Shown piece by piece: positions 25,312 through 33,360 of a DNA stretch of 64,000 bases; within the stretch, counting starts at the first letter, position 1; every line of letters begins with the position of its first letter. The notes under the pieces were generated by a model that ran no database searches, was not told the DNA's origin, and saw nothing but the letters and a program-made list of their open reading frames with translations. The DNA comes from Streptomyces gilvus. Lineage in GTDB: Bacteria > Actinomycetota > Actinomycetes > Streptomycetales > Streptomycetaceae. Position numbers and translations under genes: made by a program. Location: assembly GCF_022513565.1 (NCBI RefSeq), contig NZ_JAKWBE010000035.1:18799-82798 (forward strand), read 5' to 3'.

Positions 25312-26488
25312 CGTTGAGCTCGTGCTCGCTCCACGCCCGGTCCCTGAGGTCCGCTGACAGCAGCGTCTCCACCGTCGTGCGGGCCAGGGCCTCCGTCGCC
25401 GCGAGCATCACCCGGCGACCACGCTCGGAGGAGGCCGCGGTGGCGAACTCGGGAGTGTGATCGGAGCCCTCCGACGTCATGATCGCCACGAAGGGATGGA
25501 TGGCGGGCACGCGGCCGCTGACGTTGCCGATGTCGGAGGAGCCCAGGAACACCCCGGGTTCGGGCGGGGTGAGCTCGATGCCCGCGTGGGCCAGATGATG
25601 GGCGAAGCGGGCGGACAGCACACGGCTGTCGCGGAAGTGCTCGTAGCGGGGTGTGGCGCGTTCGACCGTCACGGTCGTGTCCGTCGCCCGGGCGACGCCG
25701 TGGGCGCAGGTCAGCAGCTCGCCGGCGAGGTTCTCCAGGCCGACGGTGGTCGACGCGCGCAGGCCGAAGAGGCCTTCGGCGTACTCGGGGACGATGTTCG
25801 TCGCCCGCCCGCCGTCGGTGACGATGCCCTGGATGTGCGAGCCGGCCGGCAGCCGCCGCTCGACGACGGCGAGGGTGTTGAACAGCTGGATGAGGGCGGC
25901 CAGCGCGTCGATGCCCTCGGTGGGGTTCCCGGTGGGGTGCGCGGCCCGGCCGTGGAAGCCGACGCGGTACTGGGTCTGCGCGGTCAGCGGCGCCCACTGC
26001 CAGTCGTGGACCCCGGGGTGGAACATGAGGGCGGCGTCGAGGTCGTCGAAGACGCCGGCGTCGGTCTCGATGACCTTCCCGCCACCACCCTCCTCCGCGG
26101 GCGTCCCCACGGCCCACACCGTCCCGGGGGCGTCGCCCAGCGCGGCCCGCGCGGCGAGGGCGGCGCCGAGTCCGGCCGCGGCGATCAGGTTGTGCCCGCA
26201 GGCGTGACCCAGGCCCGGCAGGGCGTCGTACTCGAGCAGCAGGGCCACCGCGGGACGTGCGCCGGTGCCCGCCCTGGCGGCGAAGGCGGTGGGCAGTCCG
26301 GCGAGGCCGCGTTCGACGGCGAAGCCCTCGCGTTCCAGCTCCCCGCTCAGCAGCTCGGCCGCGTGGTGTTCCGCGAACGAGTATTCGGGGTCGGCGTGCA
26401 GCGCCAGCGCCGTCTGCCACAGTCGCTCCGCCCGGACGGCCACCTCGCCGCACACCCTCCCGAGCACCTCGTCGACGGCATAGGACAC
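25295..26488 (-). CDS. M20-family amidohydrolase/peptidase
   Basis: A 397-residue cytoplasmic metal-dependent hydrolase like AbgA and p-aminobenzoyl-glutamate or N-acyl-amino-acid amidohydrolases. The metal motifs are GLGHACGHNLIAA and the catalytic VGTPAEEGGGGK. The dimerisation insert includes FHGRAAHPTGNPTEGIDALAAL. GTG 26488 is chosen because GGGGAGG is at five-base spacing and the family sequence starts right after it; an ATG at 26554 would add a poor 22-residue extension. It probably hydrolyses an N-acyl or peptide amide bond. The 3' end overlaps the M23 gene. Confidence 0.88.
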   Translation of the reverse strand: MSYAVDEVLGRVCGEVAVRAERLWQTALALHADPEYSFAEHHAAELLSGELEREGFAVERGLAGLPTAFAARAGTGARPAVALLLEYDALPGLGHACGHNLIAAAGLGAALAARAALGDAPGTVWAVGTPAEEGGGGKVIETDAGVFDDLDAALMFHPGVHDWQWAPLTAQTQYRVGFHGRAAHPTGNPTEGIDALAALIQLFNTLAVVERRLPAGSHIQGIVTDGGRATNIVPEYAEGLFGLRASTTVGLENLAGELLTCAHGVARATDTTVTVERATPRYEHFRDSRVLSARFAHHLAHAGIELTPPEPGVFLGSSDIGNVSGRVPAIHPFVAIMTSEGSDHTPEFATAASSERGRRVMLAATEALARTTVETLLSADLRDRAWSEHELNVSVRA

Positions 26489-26667
26489 CTCGGCCTCCCC
26501 GGTCGGTCTTGTCGGCGTTACGGAGGCGGGTTCCAACGAACACGGGTCGTACACCCCGGGGGGGGGCCACGGAGGGGCGGGGCGTTAGCGGGGCGAAGGT
26601 CAGGGCACTCGGGATGCGTGGCGGATCCGGACGGGGAGACGCCGCTTCCTGGCTGGAGGTGAGGAGC

Positions 26668-27234
26668 ATGGGACACGGTGGGAACGTCATCGACGAGCTG
26701 ATGACCGATCACCGAGAGGTCGAGGAGATCTTCGGCCGGATCGAGGCGCTGTCGCCCGGCGACAAGAACCGCAAGGTGTACGCGGACCAGGCCACGATGG
26801 AACTGGTGCGGCACTCGGTCGCCGAGGAGGCCTATCTCTACCCGGCCGTGCGTGAGCACGTCGCCGGCGGGGACGCCCTCGCGGACAGGGAACTCGAGGA
26901 CTACGCCAAGGCAGAGCAGATCATGAAGGATCTGGAGAGCTGCGAGGCGGACCACATGGAGTTCGACCGGCTCATCGGCCTGCTGATGACGGAGATCCGC
27001 TCGCACATCGCGGACGAGGAGGAGAACCTCTTCCCCCGGCTGCGTGCGGCGTGTCCCCCGGAGGCGCTGGACAAGCTGGGCGACAAGGTGCGTATGGCGA
27101 AGAAGACGGCGCCGACCCGGCCGCACCCCTCCGCGCCGGACAAGCCTCCGGCCAACAAGATGCTGGCGCCCGGCGCCGGTCTGGTCGACCGGCTGCGGGA
27201 CGCGCTCAGCGGCCGCGGCAAGATGGACGACTGA
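26668..27234 (+). CDS. Hemerythrin HHE domain protein
   Basis: A 188-residue cytoplasmic protein. Residues about 6-140 form a four-helix HHE/hemerythrin-like bundle with candidate iron ligands in LMTDHREVEEIF, RHSVAEEAYLYPAV, CEADHMEFDRL and RSHIADEEENLFPRL. Such proteins bind a di-iron centre and sense or buffer oxygen, nitric oxide or iron. The C-terminal 45 residues are Pro/Lys-rich and probably flexible (KTAPTRPHPSAPDKPPANK). ATG 26668 follows GGAGGTGAGGA. A terminator hairpin follows 24 bp after the stop. Confidence 0.9.
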   Translation: MGHGGNVIDELMTDHREVEEIFGRIEALSPGDKNRKVYADQATMELVRHSVAEEAYLYPAVREHVAGGDALADRELEDYAKAEQIMKDLESCEADHMEFDRLIGLLMTEIRSHIADEEENLFPRLRAACPPEALDKLGDKVRMAKKTAPTRPHPSAPDKPPANKMLAPGAGLVDRLRDALSGRGKMDD

Positions 27235-27258
27235 CCCGAGCCGGCAGCCTCGTACACA

Positions 27259-27288
27259 GGAGCCCGTCGCCCTCTGGCGGCGGGCTCC
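27259..27288 (+). terminator. Terminator after the hemerythrin gene
   Basis: A 13-bp stem with one wobble pair (27259-27271 with 27276-27288) closes a CTCT loop, 24 bp beyond the stop codon. Confidence 0.7.
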
Positions 27289-27528
27289 CGCACGTCTCCG
27301 CCAGCGCTTCTGTGAGCAACGGCACTCAAGGCCTCAAGTCCCCTGCGCCCCACCGGACTTGATCGACACCGCTCGCCAGGGGCGACGCCTTCCGCACCGA
27401 CCCGCTCATCTCTTCTGCCACCATGGTCCGCGCCGTATCCCGGCTCCATGGAGACCCGTGCAGCGCAGCAAGGTACTCCCTCGTCGTCCGTTCGCTGAGT
27501 CGTCCGACTCGTCTTCGAGTACCGCACT

Positions 27529-28824
27529 GTGTCTTCCTCCCTCGCTCCTTCGCGCTCGCCCTGGCGCTCGCTCCGCTACCGCAGCATGCGCTGGTGGTCC
27601 GTCGCCAACTTCGTGTCCAACGCCGGTACGTGGATGCAGCTGACCGTGCAGAACCTGCTGGTGCTGCAGATCACCGGGTCCGCCGCCGCGACCGGTCTGT
27701 CCATGTCCGTGCAGGCCGCGCCCGCCCTGCTGATGAGCCTGCTGGGCGGGGCGGCGGTGGACCGGTGGCCGCGGAAGCTGACGGCCGCCGTCAGCCAGGC
27801 CCTGCTCGGTGCCGTCGCCTTCGTGATGGCGGTACTGGTTGCCCTGGACCGGCTCGACATGACGGTGCTGATGGCGCTGGCCGCGGTGACCGGCGTCGTC
27901 GCCACGGTCGACGGGCCCGCCTGCGCCCTGCTGGGCAACGATCTCGTGCCGGCCGAGGACGTTCCCTCCGCCATCGGGGTGGGCGCTCTCGTGCACAGCG
28001 CGGGCCGGCTGGTGGGCGCCGCCCTGGCGGGGGTCGCCGTCGGCTTCCTCGGTACGGCCTCCGCCTACGCGGCCAACGGGCTGTCGTTCCTGTTCGTCGC
28101 CTCGGTGATCCCCTTCCTGCGTCCCGTGCGCGGGACCGACCGTGTCGTCGAGGCGGCTACGGGTGAGCCTGCCGGGATGACGGTCCGGGAGGGACTGGGC
28201 TACTTCGCCCGGCGCCCGAGGCTGGTCGCGCTGGCCGGTGTCACGGCCGTCAGCGCGGTCTTCGGCCGCAACTACGGGCTGACGCTGGCGGTGCTGGTCA
28301 CCGGGCCGCTCGCGGGTGGGGCCGGGGCGTTCGGCACGGTGTCCACGGTGCTCGCCGTGGGCGGCATCGTGGGGGCCGTGCTCGGTGGGCGGCTGCGCCG
28401 GCCGTCGGTGCGGCTGGTGGGCGTGCTGGCCGCCGCCGGGGGGCTGCTGCAAGTGGCCGCAGGTCTGTCGCCGTCGCTCGGGATGCTCATGGTGCTGGTG
28501 CTGCCGATGGCCGTGGTGGAGTCCGTCTCCGACACCGCGGGCACCGCCGTACTGCAGACGGACCCGCCCGCCCATCTGCGCGGCCGCGTGCTGGGCGTGT
28601 GGGGCAGCATCGGCACGGTGTGGAGCCTGGGCGGACCGCCCGCCCTGGGCCTGCTGATGGAACTGGCCGGTGTCCGCGGCGCCCTGATCGCCGGAGGCCT
28701 GCTCATCACCGGCACCATCGCTTCCGGCCTCCTGCTGCGCACACGCCGGGTTCAGCAGCCGGTGATGGTGCGCGAGGAAGAGGGCGACGTCACCGACCGG
28801 GACACCCTGAGCACGGCCGCCTGA
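27529..28824 (+). CDS. MFS transporter (MFS_3/EntS-like)
   Basis: A 431-residue permease with 11-12 transmembrane helices. The start is basic (SLRYRSMRWWSVANFVSNAGTW), as in the enterobactin-exporter-like MFS_3 group, which includes macrolide and siderophore exporters. Motif A appears as GGAAVDRWPRKL, and the second half has GGRLRRPSVRLVGV and HLRGRVLGVWGSIG. It should be an exporter driven by proton exchange; the substrate is unknown. GTG 27529 gives a short soluble N-terminus and a complete first helix. The repeat region at 28.9 kb follows. Confidence 0.85.
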   Translation: MSSSLAPSRSPWRSLRYRSMRWWSVANFVSNAGTWMQLTVQNLLVLQITGSAAATGLSMSVQAAPALLMSLLGGAAVDRWPRKLTAAVSQALLGAVAFVMAVLVALDRLDMTVLMALAAVTGVVATVDGPACALLGNDLVPAEDVPSAIGVGALVHSAGRLVGAALAGVAVGFLGTASAYAANGLSFLFVASVIPFLRPVRGTDRVVEAATGEPAGMTVREGLGYFARRPRLVALAGVTAVSAVFGRNYGLTLAVLVTGPLAGGAGAFGTVSTVLAVGGIVGAVLGGRLRRPSVRLVGVLAAAGGLLQVAAGLSPSLGMLMVLVLPMAVVESVSDTAGTAVLQTDPPAHLRGRVLGVWGSIGTVWSLGGPPALGLLMELAGVRGALIAGGLLITGTIASGLLLRTRRVQQPVMVREEEGDVTDRDTLSTAA

Positions 28825-29329
28825 GCGAACGACGCCCGGCCACGAGGGCTGGACCCGACCTGAGCCGGCCCCGAACGCCGCCTTGCGGCGAACCGGCCAC
28901 CCGGCTGACTTCCGCCCAGTCACCGCTGAAGCGGCGCCGGCTGCCCCTGCGGAGCTGCCACAGCAGCGAACCAGCCTCAGCAGGCCTGCAGGGAGCCCTT
29001 GCGCAGCACCGCCGGCCCGGCTGCTCTCGGCCTGCGGCCGCACGAGCGATCAGCGCGCCCCGTCCGGCCGACGCCAACCCCCCAGAACGTCAGGCGAACC
29101 GGCGGCCTGCTGACCTTGCCCCCGTCACCGCTGAAGCGACGAAGGCCTGGCCCGCCAGGACGTGGCCCTGGGCCGCCACATGGGCAAGCAGGCTCAAGGG
29201 GCCTTGCGGAGTACCGCCGGCCCGGCTGGTCTCGGCCAGTGGGCGCTCACGCGATCAGCGTCAGGGCCGGCCGGAGCCGACCCCGAGCGATGCGACAGCG
29301 GCGTGCAGATTCAGCAGGACCGCGGGCGG
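28825..29329. other. 505-base non-coding region
   Basis: No frame on either strand looks like a real protein; codon-position GC is disturbed. Most of the region consists of two diverged tandem copies of a 206-bp unit, listed separately. The first 60 bases after the MFS stop resemble the end of a further partial unit. Confidence 0.6.
28887..29298. repeat. Diverged tandem duplication of a ~206-bp unit
   Basis: Copy 1 starts at 28887 and copy 2 at 29093. Both begin GGCGAACCGGC and share GTCACCGCTGAAGCG. ACCGCCGGCCCGGCTG occurs at 29008 and 29213, and GCGATCAGCG at 29046 and 29251. The offsets are 205-206 bp throughout, with many substitutions and small indels between. The unit length is not a multiple of three, so this is not a protein repeat. 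Origin and role unknown. Confidence 0.7.
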
Positions 29330-29860
29330 TCAGGCGATCAGGGCCTGGTCCGGGCCGAGGCGGTTCAGGAGTTGGGCCTGGTGCAGGGCGGCCACGGGGG
29401 CGAGGAGGTCGGGGTGGCGCAGGAGGGCGGCGGCGCGGCGGTCGGCGTCGTCGGGGGCGAGCAGGCGGCGGAACTCGACGGGCGTACCGGTCGTGTGGCT
29501 GCCCGTGGCGATGGCGGCCACCGCCGCCGCGGCCAGGTCGGGGTCGCTCAGCAGGGCGGCCGCCCAGCTCGCCACGACCTCGTCGACCCAGGTGCGCCAG
29601 GCGTGGGCGTCCTCGTCGTCCGGGTCGTCGGCGGGCTCCGCGCCGGTCATCCAGTCCAGCCGGGCCGATCCGCCGGGGCCCGCCATGCCGACGAGCGCGG
29701 CGTCCATCGGGGTCGGGTAGCGCAGCCATGCCGCGACCGTCACGGCCTGGCGTGCCTGCACCTCGCACAGGACCGAGGCCAGCGCGCCGCCGCCGGAGGG
29801 ATAGGCGCGGGTCAGCCACTGAGCGGTCGCCGCGATGAGCGGGGAGAGATCTGTGAGCAC
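29330..29860 (-). CDS. Hypothetical alanine-rich protein
   Basis: A 176-residue protein of no family I recognise, starting from GTG 29860 (VLTDLSPLIAATAQWLTRAY). It is rich in Ala, Leu and Asp, predicted mainly helical, with no signal peptide, membrane helix or metal motif. It includes ARLDWMTGAEPADDPDDEDAH and a C-terminal LLNRLGPDQALIA. The open frame continues upstream to 29968, but that part has poor codon character. It diverges from the DoxX-type gene at 30029. Coding confidence rests on composition and frame length. Confidence 0.55.
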   Translation of the reverse strand: MLTDLSPLIAATAQWLTRAYPSGGGALASVLCEVQARQAVTVAAWLRYPTPMDAALVGMAGPGGSARLDWMTGAEPADDPDDEDAHAWRTWVDEVVASWAAALLSDPDLAAAAVAAIATGSHTTGTPVEFRRLLAPDDADRRAAALLRHPDLLAPVAALHQAQLLNRLGPDQALIA

Positions 29861-30028
29861 TGCGGGGCCGTCCGTACTGCGGGGTGTGACAGGGATGCGA
29901 AAAACGGTAGCTGGCGGCCGCGGCCGGGAACATGCCTTAGACCGGTCACAGGGCGTGGCATCGACCACATGAGCGCGGGAACCCGTGCGGTCTCCGTGTC
30001 CATGTCCTCACCGTTCTTGGAGACAGTC

Positions 30029-30562
30029 ATGAGTGTCCTGCGACTGGTCGGCCGCCCCATGCTCGCCTCGATGTTCGTGGCCGGCGGCCTGAACTCCCTG
30101 CGCGCCCCGGAGAAGGTCGCGCCCGCTGCCGAGCCCGTCGTCCAGCCGATCACGGAACGCGTCGACGTCCTGCCGGACCACACCGAACAGGCCGTACGGC
30201 TCAGCGGTGCCGTACAGGTGGCCGCGGGCCTGCTGCTGGGCACCGGGCGGCTGCCGCGACTGGCCGCGCTGGCCATCGCGGGCACGCTGGTGCCCACCAC
30301 GCTGGCCGGGCACCGCTTCTGGGAGGCGGAGGATCCCGACGAGCGCGCCCAGCAGCGCATCCACTTCCTGAAGAACCTCTCGATGCTGGGCGGACTGCTG
30401 ATCGCGGCCGACGACACCGCCGGGTCCCCTTCGCTGGTGTGGCGTGGCCGGCACGCCGCCCATGACCTGCGGCGGGAGGCCCATCTGGTGCGGCGCTCGG
30501 TGCGGGCGACGGCGCGTCCGGCGGTGGCGGCCGGCGGGGTCAGGGCGAAGCTGGCGCGCTGA
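30029..30562 (+). CDS. DoxX-family membrane protein
   Basis: A 177-residue inner-membrane protein with four hydrophobic segments. MSVLRLVGRPMLASMFVAGG and the following SGAVQVAAGLLLGTGRLPRLAAL match the DoxX pattern. The last 50 residues are basic and cytoplasmic. Actinobacterial DoxX proteins take part in redox homeostasis, in mycobacteria with SodA and a sulfurtransferase, though the mechanism is unclear. ATG 30029 has a GGAG site six bases upstream. It is convergent with the truncated hydrolase gene, with only five bases between stop codons. Confidence 0.82.
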   Translation: MSVLRLVGRPMLASMFVAGGLNSLRAPEKVAPAAEPVVQPITERVDVLPDHTEQAVRLSGAVQVAAGLLLGTGRLPRLAALAIAGTLVPTTLAGHRFWEAEDPDERAQQRIHFLKNLSMLGGLLIAADDTAGSPSLVWRGRHAAHDLRREAHLVRRSVRATARPAVAAGGVRAKLAR

Positions 30563-30567
30563 TCACC

Positions 30568-30861
30568 TCACGCGGCGGTCAGGAAGCGGTCGAGGGCGGT
30601 GGTGAGTGCGGCGGGCCGCTCGACGGGGAGTTCGTGGCCGGCGTCGATGATGCGGACCACCGCGTCCGGGTAGGCCTTGGCCATGCACAGCATCTGCCGC
30701 ACTGGCAGCTGGATGTCGTGGAAGCCGTGGATCATCTGGTGGTCCCGGCGGTGCCGGTTCGCCGTCCAGCCGTGCACGAGGACCAGGGGCGTGGGTCCGC
30801 CGTCGCGGGGGCCCTTGTCGTCGTAGGTCAGGGTCGCGCCGTCGACGTCGAGCTGCGGCAT
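30568..30861 (-). pseudogene. Alpha/beta hydrolase with its central part deleted
   Basis: The 97-codon frame starts well (AGGAGG then ATG 30861, MPQLDVDGATLTYDDKGPRD). It carries the oxyanion strand LVLVHGWTANRHRRDHQ and then jumps to a typical hydrolase C-terminus, with AYPDAVVRIIDAGHELPVER supplying the catalytic His, and LTTALDRFLTAA. The segment with the nucleophile elbow (G-x-S-x-G), the lid and the acidic residue is absent: 97 residues against the usual 260-280. The frame is preserved across the scar. I infer an inactive gene. Confidence 0.7.
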
Positions 30862-30947
30862 GGTCGCCTCCTGGATGCACACCGGTTACTGGCGAGTAGG
30901 GCAGCGGGGGGCGGGCCCGCCGTCACAGGGTCCGCGGACGTCGAAAA

Positions 30948-30978
30948 GCCCGGCACCGTGGCGTGCGCGGTGCCGGGC
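30948..30978 (-). terminator. Intrinsic terminator of the 78-residue protein gene
   Basis: An 11-bp perfect stem (30948-30958 with 30968-30978) with a nine-base loop is followed, in minus-strand sense, by TTTTCGA. This is a canonical hairpin plus U-tract, 18 bp after the stop codon at 30996. Confidence 0.8.
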
Positions 30979-30995
30979 CCCGGCGTGAGCGGTAC

Positions 30996-31232
30996 TCAGC
31001 CGCCGTTGAGACGTGTCCGCAGGAGGTCCTTGCCCAGTTCCGCGCCCTTGCGGCTGTCCGCCTGGGCCTTGCGGAACAGGTCCGCGACCTCGGAGTCCTT
31101 CTCGCGCTCCGCGTCCTGGATGTAGGACTCCAGGCGCAGGGCGTTGTTCAGACACGCCTCGACGTACCAGATGAGGTTGTAGTCCTTGTCCGGCGTACCG
31201 GTCACGCCGCCGGTCTCCGTGCTGCTGGTCAT
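30996..31232 (-). CDS. Small conserved hypothetical protein (helical)
   Basis: A 78-residue soluble protein. After a Ser/Thr/Gly-rich start it is helical and highly charged (ACLNNALRLESYIQDAERE, FRKAQADSRKGAELGKDLL). It resembles a short antiparallel helical hairpin; I know no function. ATG 31232 follows GGAGGAGG, a very strong site, and an intrinsic terminator follows the stop, so it is a well-defined single-gene unit, likely well expressed. Confidence 0.75.
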   Translation of the reverse strand: MTSSTETGGVTGTPDKDYNLIWYVEACLNNALRLESYIQDAEREKDSEVADLFRKAQADSRKGAELGKDLLRTRLNGG

Positions 31233-31294
31233 GCGGGCCTCCTCCAGCGGTTGTCGTTCCGGAGTCGTCCGAGTACCCGTCTCAGGCTGGGCAA

Positions 31295-31735
31295 TCAGCC
31301 GACGTCCCAGAGGAAGCGGTGGGTGTGGATGCCGAAGTAGGGGAACGACTGGATCCGCTCGACCCCGTCGATCGGCCGTACGACGTCGTTGACGAAGTCG
31401 AGGAGTTCGCGCGGGCCGGGCGCGACCACCTCGGCGAAGAGGTCGAAGCCGCCGGAGGTCAGCACCGAGTACACGACCTCCGGGTGCCGGGCCAGTTCGT
31501 CGGCGACGGCGCGCACGTCGCCGTCGACGGTGATGCCGAGCAGCGCCATGGCCTGGCCGCCCATGGCCATCGGATCGGTGACGCCGACGACCTGGACGGC
31601 CCTGGAGTCCAGCAGCCGCTGCAGACGCTGGCGGGCCGCCGAGGCGGACAGGCCGACCTTGGGGCCGAGGTCGGCGTAGGCGATGCGGCCGTCGGTCTGC
31701 AGTTCGCGCAGGATGGCCCGGTCGATCTCGTCCAC
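31295..31735 (-). CDS. Lrp/AsnC-family transcriptional regulator
   Basis: A 146-residue feast/famine regulator. Residues 1-60 are the AsnC-type winged helix (IDRAILRELQTDGRIAYADL with SASAARQRLQRLLDS). Residues about 65-140 are the RAM ligand-binding domain (MALLGITVDGDVRAVADELA with GGFDLFAEVVAP). It should form dimers to octamers and answer an amino acid or related amine. GTG 31735 lies 13 bp after the stop codon of the class III aminotransferase gene, so the two form an operon, aminotransferase first. Control of that enzyme is the natural inference. Confidence 0.92.
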   Translation of the reverse strand: MDEIDRAILRELQTDGRIAYADLGPKVGLSASAARQRLQRLLDSRAVQVVGVTDPMAMGGQAMALLGITVDGDVRAVADELARHPEVVYSVLTSGGFDLFAEVVAPGPRELLDFVNDVVRPIDGVERIQSFPYFGIHTHRFLWDVG

Positions 31736-31748
31736 GGATTCCCCCGGT

Positions 31749-33098
31749 TCAGGCGGTCAGTTCGGACAGGGCGGCGGCGAAGACCTCGGTGTGCAGGTCG
31801 ACGTCCTGCTCGGTGGTGTCCGGGCACATGAGGGCCATGTTGTGGAACGGGGTCAGCAGGATGCCCCGGTTGGCCAGGTACAGGTGCAGGAAGTCCTCCA
31901 GCTCGGTGTCGGCGGCCGCCGCCGACTCGGTGCCGGTGCGCGGGGCCGGGGAGGCGAAGCGGTATTCGGTGCGGGCGCCCAGGCGGCTGACGGACCACGG
32001 CAGGGCGTGGGCGTCGATGCCCGCGCGGACGCCGGCCTCGAAGCGCTCCGACAGCTTGGCCATGTGGGCGAACGCCTCGTCGGTCAGGACGTGTTCGAGG
32101 GTGGCGCGCATGGCGGCGACCGAGAGGGCGTTGCCGGCGAGGGTGCCGCCGACGCCGCCCATGTCGACCAGATCGAGGTCGGCGCGGTCCAGGAGCCGGT
32201 CGGCGAGTTCGGCGGACAGGCCGTAGGCGCCGGCCGGGATGCCGCCGCCGATCGCCTTGCCGATGGTGAGCAGGTCGGGCTCCAGGTCCCAGGCGGCGGT
32301 GCAGCCGCCGGGGCCGGCCGAGAAGGTGTGGGTCTCGTCGTTGATGAGCAGGGTGCCGTGACGGCGGGTCAGCTCGCGGACGCCCTCCAGGTAGCCGGGC
32401 TCGGGCAGCACGATGCCGATGTTGGTGAGCGCGGGTTCCATCAGCACGGCGGCCACGTCACCGTGGGCGAGTTCGCGCTCCAGTTGGTCCAGGTCGTTGA
32501 ACTCGGCGACCCGGCTGGTCAGCGTCACGTCGCAGGGGGCGCCGACGTTGCCGGGCCGGGCCATTCCCCCGCCGTCCGGGCCGACCACGATGAGCGACTC
32601 GTCCACGCTGCCGTGGTAGCTGTAGCTGTTGAACAGGATCTTCGAGCGGCCGGTGACGGCCCGCGCGAGCCGGATCGCCCACCGGTTGGCGTCCGTCGCG
32701 GTCAGCGAGAAGCTCCAGCGGGCCAGGCCGAAACGCCGGGTCAGCTCGGCGCCGACCCACTCGGCGTCCTCCGTCGGCAGCATCGCGGTGGAACCGCCCA
32801 GCTCGGTGAAGCGCCGGTCGACCGCCTCGGCCACGGCCGCCGGCGAGTGGCCGGTCATCGCTCCCGTGTCACCGAGGCAGAAGTCGACGTACTCGTGTCC
32901 GTCGATGTCCGTGACGCGGGCGCCGCGGGCGGTGGCCAGATAGCGCGGGAAAGGGCCCGCCGTCTTGTTCATCCAGGTCATCGGCACCCGGCCGAAGAGA
33001 TGGTCGGCGCGGGCGTAGGCGTCCCGCGAGCGCGGGCAGCGGCGTGCGGCCTCCGAGCTCTCGCGGGCCAGCAGCTCCTGAAGCCGGGAGCGGTCCAT
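31749..33098 (-). CDS. Class III PLP-dependent aminotransferase
   Basis: A 449-residue fold-type I, class III aminotransferase related to glutamate-1-semialdehyde aminomutase and omega-amino acid transaminases. DIDGHEYVDFCLGDTGAMTG is the N-terminal signature. SKILFNSYSYHGSVDE binds PLP phosphate, LINDETHTFSAGPGG contains the PLP Asp-like position, and LTIGKAIGGGIPAG contains the Schiff-base Lys. The Thr-Asp change in TATDANRWAIRLAR is typical of this subgroup. ATG 33098 follows AGAGGTG. Co-transcription with the Lrp regulator suggests catabolism of an amino acid or amine; the substrate is unknown. Confidence 0.9.
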   Translation of the reverse strand: MDRSRLQELLARESSEAARRCPRSRDAYARADHLFGRVPMTWMNKTAGPFPRYLATARGARVTDIDGHEYVDFCLGDTGAMTGHSPAAVAEAVDRRFTELGGSTAMLPTEDAEWVGAELTRRFGLARWSFSLTATDANRWAIRLARAVTGRSKILFNSYSYHGSVDESLIVVGPDGGGMARPGNVGAPCDVTLTSRVAEFNDLDQLERELAHGDVAAVLMEPALTNIGIVLPEPGYLEGVRELTRRHGTLLINDETHTFSAGPGGCTAAWDLEPDLLTIGKAIGGGIPAGAYGLSAELADRLLDRADLDLVDMGGVGGTLAGNALSVAAMRATLEHVLTDEAFAHMAKLSERFEAGVRAGIDAHALPWSVSRLGARTEYRFASPAPRTGTESAAAADTELEDFLHLYLANRGILLTPFHNMALMCPDTTEQDVDLHTEVFAAALSELTA

Positions 33099-33189
33099 GG
33101 GTCACCTCTGTGCGTCGGTCCGGGGGGATGGCGGTCGAACAGTCGGACGGTACGACGGAAATGACAGCGACATCAATAGCTGGCGACGG

Positions 33190-33213
33190 AATCGAGCGTA
33201 TCGACGATCGATT
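33190..33213. promoter_or_regulatory. Possible Lrp-type inverted repeat
   Basis: AATCGA (33190-33195) and TCGATT (33208-33213) form an inverted repeat within a run of ATCGA-like motifs, about 95 bp upstream of the aminotransferase start. It could serve the Lrp regulator of that operon. Weak evidence. Confidence 0.25.
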
Positions 33214-33252
33214 CGAGCGTTTCCTGGCGTGAGGGCGCCAGGGAGAAGAAAA

Positions 33253-33287
33253 GGGGCCCGACCGGTCCCCCGCTCCGGTCGCGCCCC
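33253..33287 (-). terminator. Terminator after the PucR gene
   Basis: A 13-bp stem with one mismatch (33253-33265 with 33275-33287) is followed in minus-strand sense by TTTTCTTCTCCC. It lies 74 bp after the PucR stop codon. Confidence 0.7.
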
Positions 33288-33360
33288 TGAGGAGATCGAA
33301 GTTACGTGCCTGGCGACGGGTTCGGTACCGCGTCGATGCCCGCTGTCGTGGCCGAAGGAC

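Noticed and set aside
26554..26572. Run of nine G residues upstream of the M20 gene as a possible phase-variation tract
   Set aside because: It is outside both coding regions and promoter cores, and homopolymer length is error-prone; nothing else suggests phase variation.
28883..29838. Several overlapping frames in the 206-bp repeat region as a repeat protein
   Set aside because: The unit length is not divisible by three, so no frame is shared by the two copies, and composition is low in complexity.
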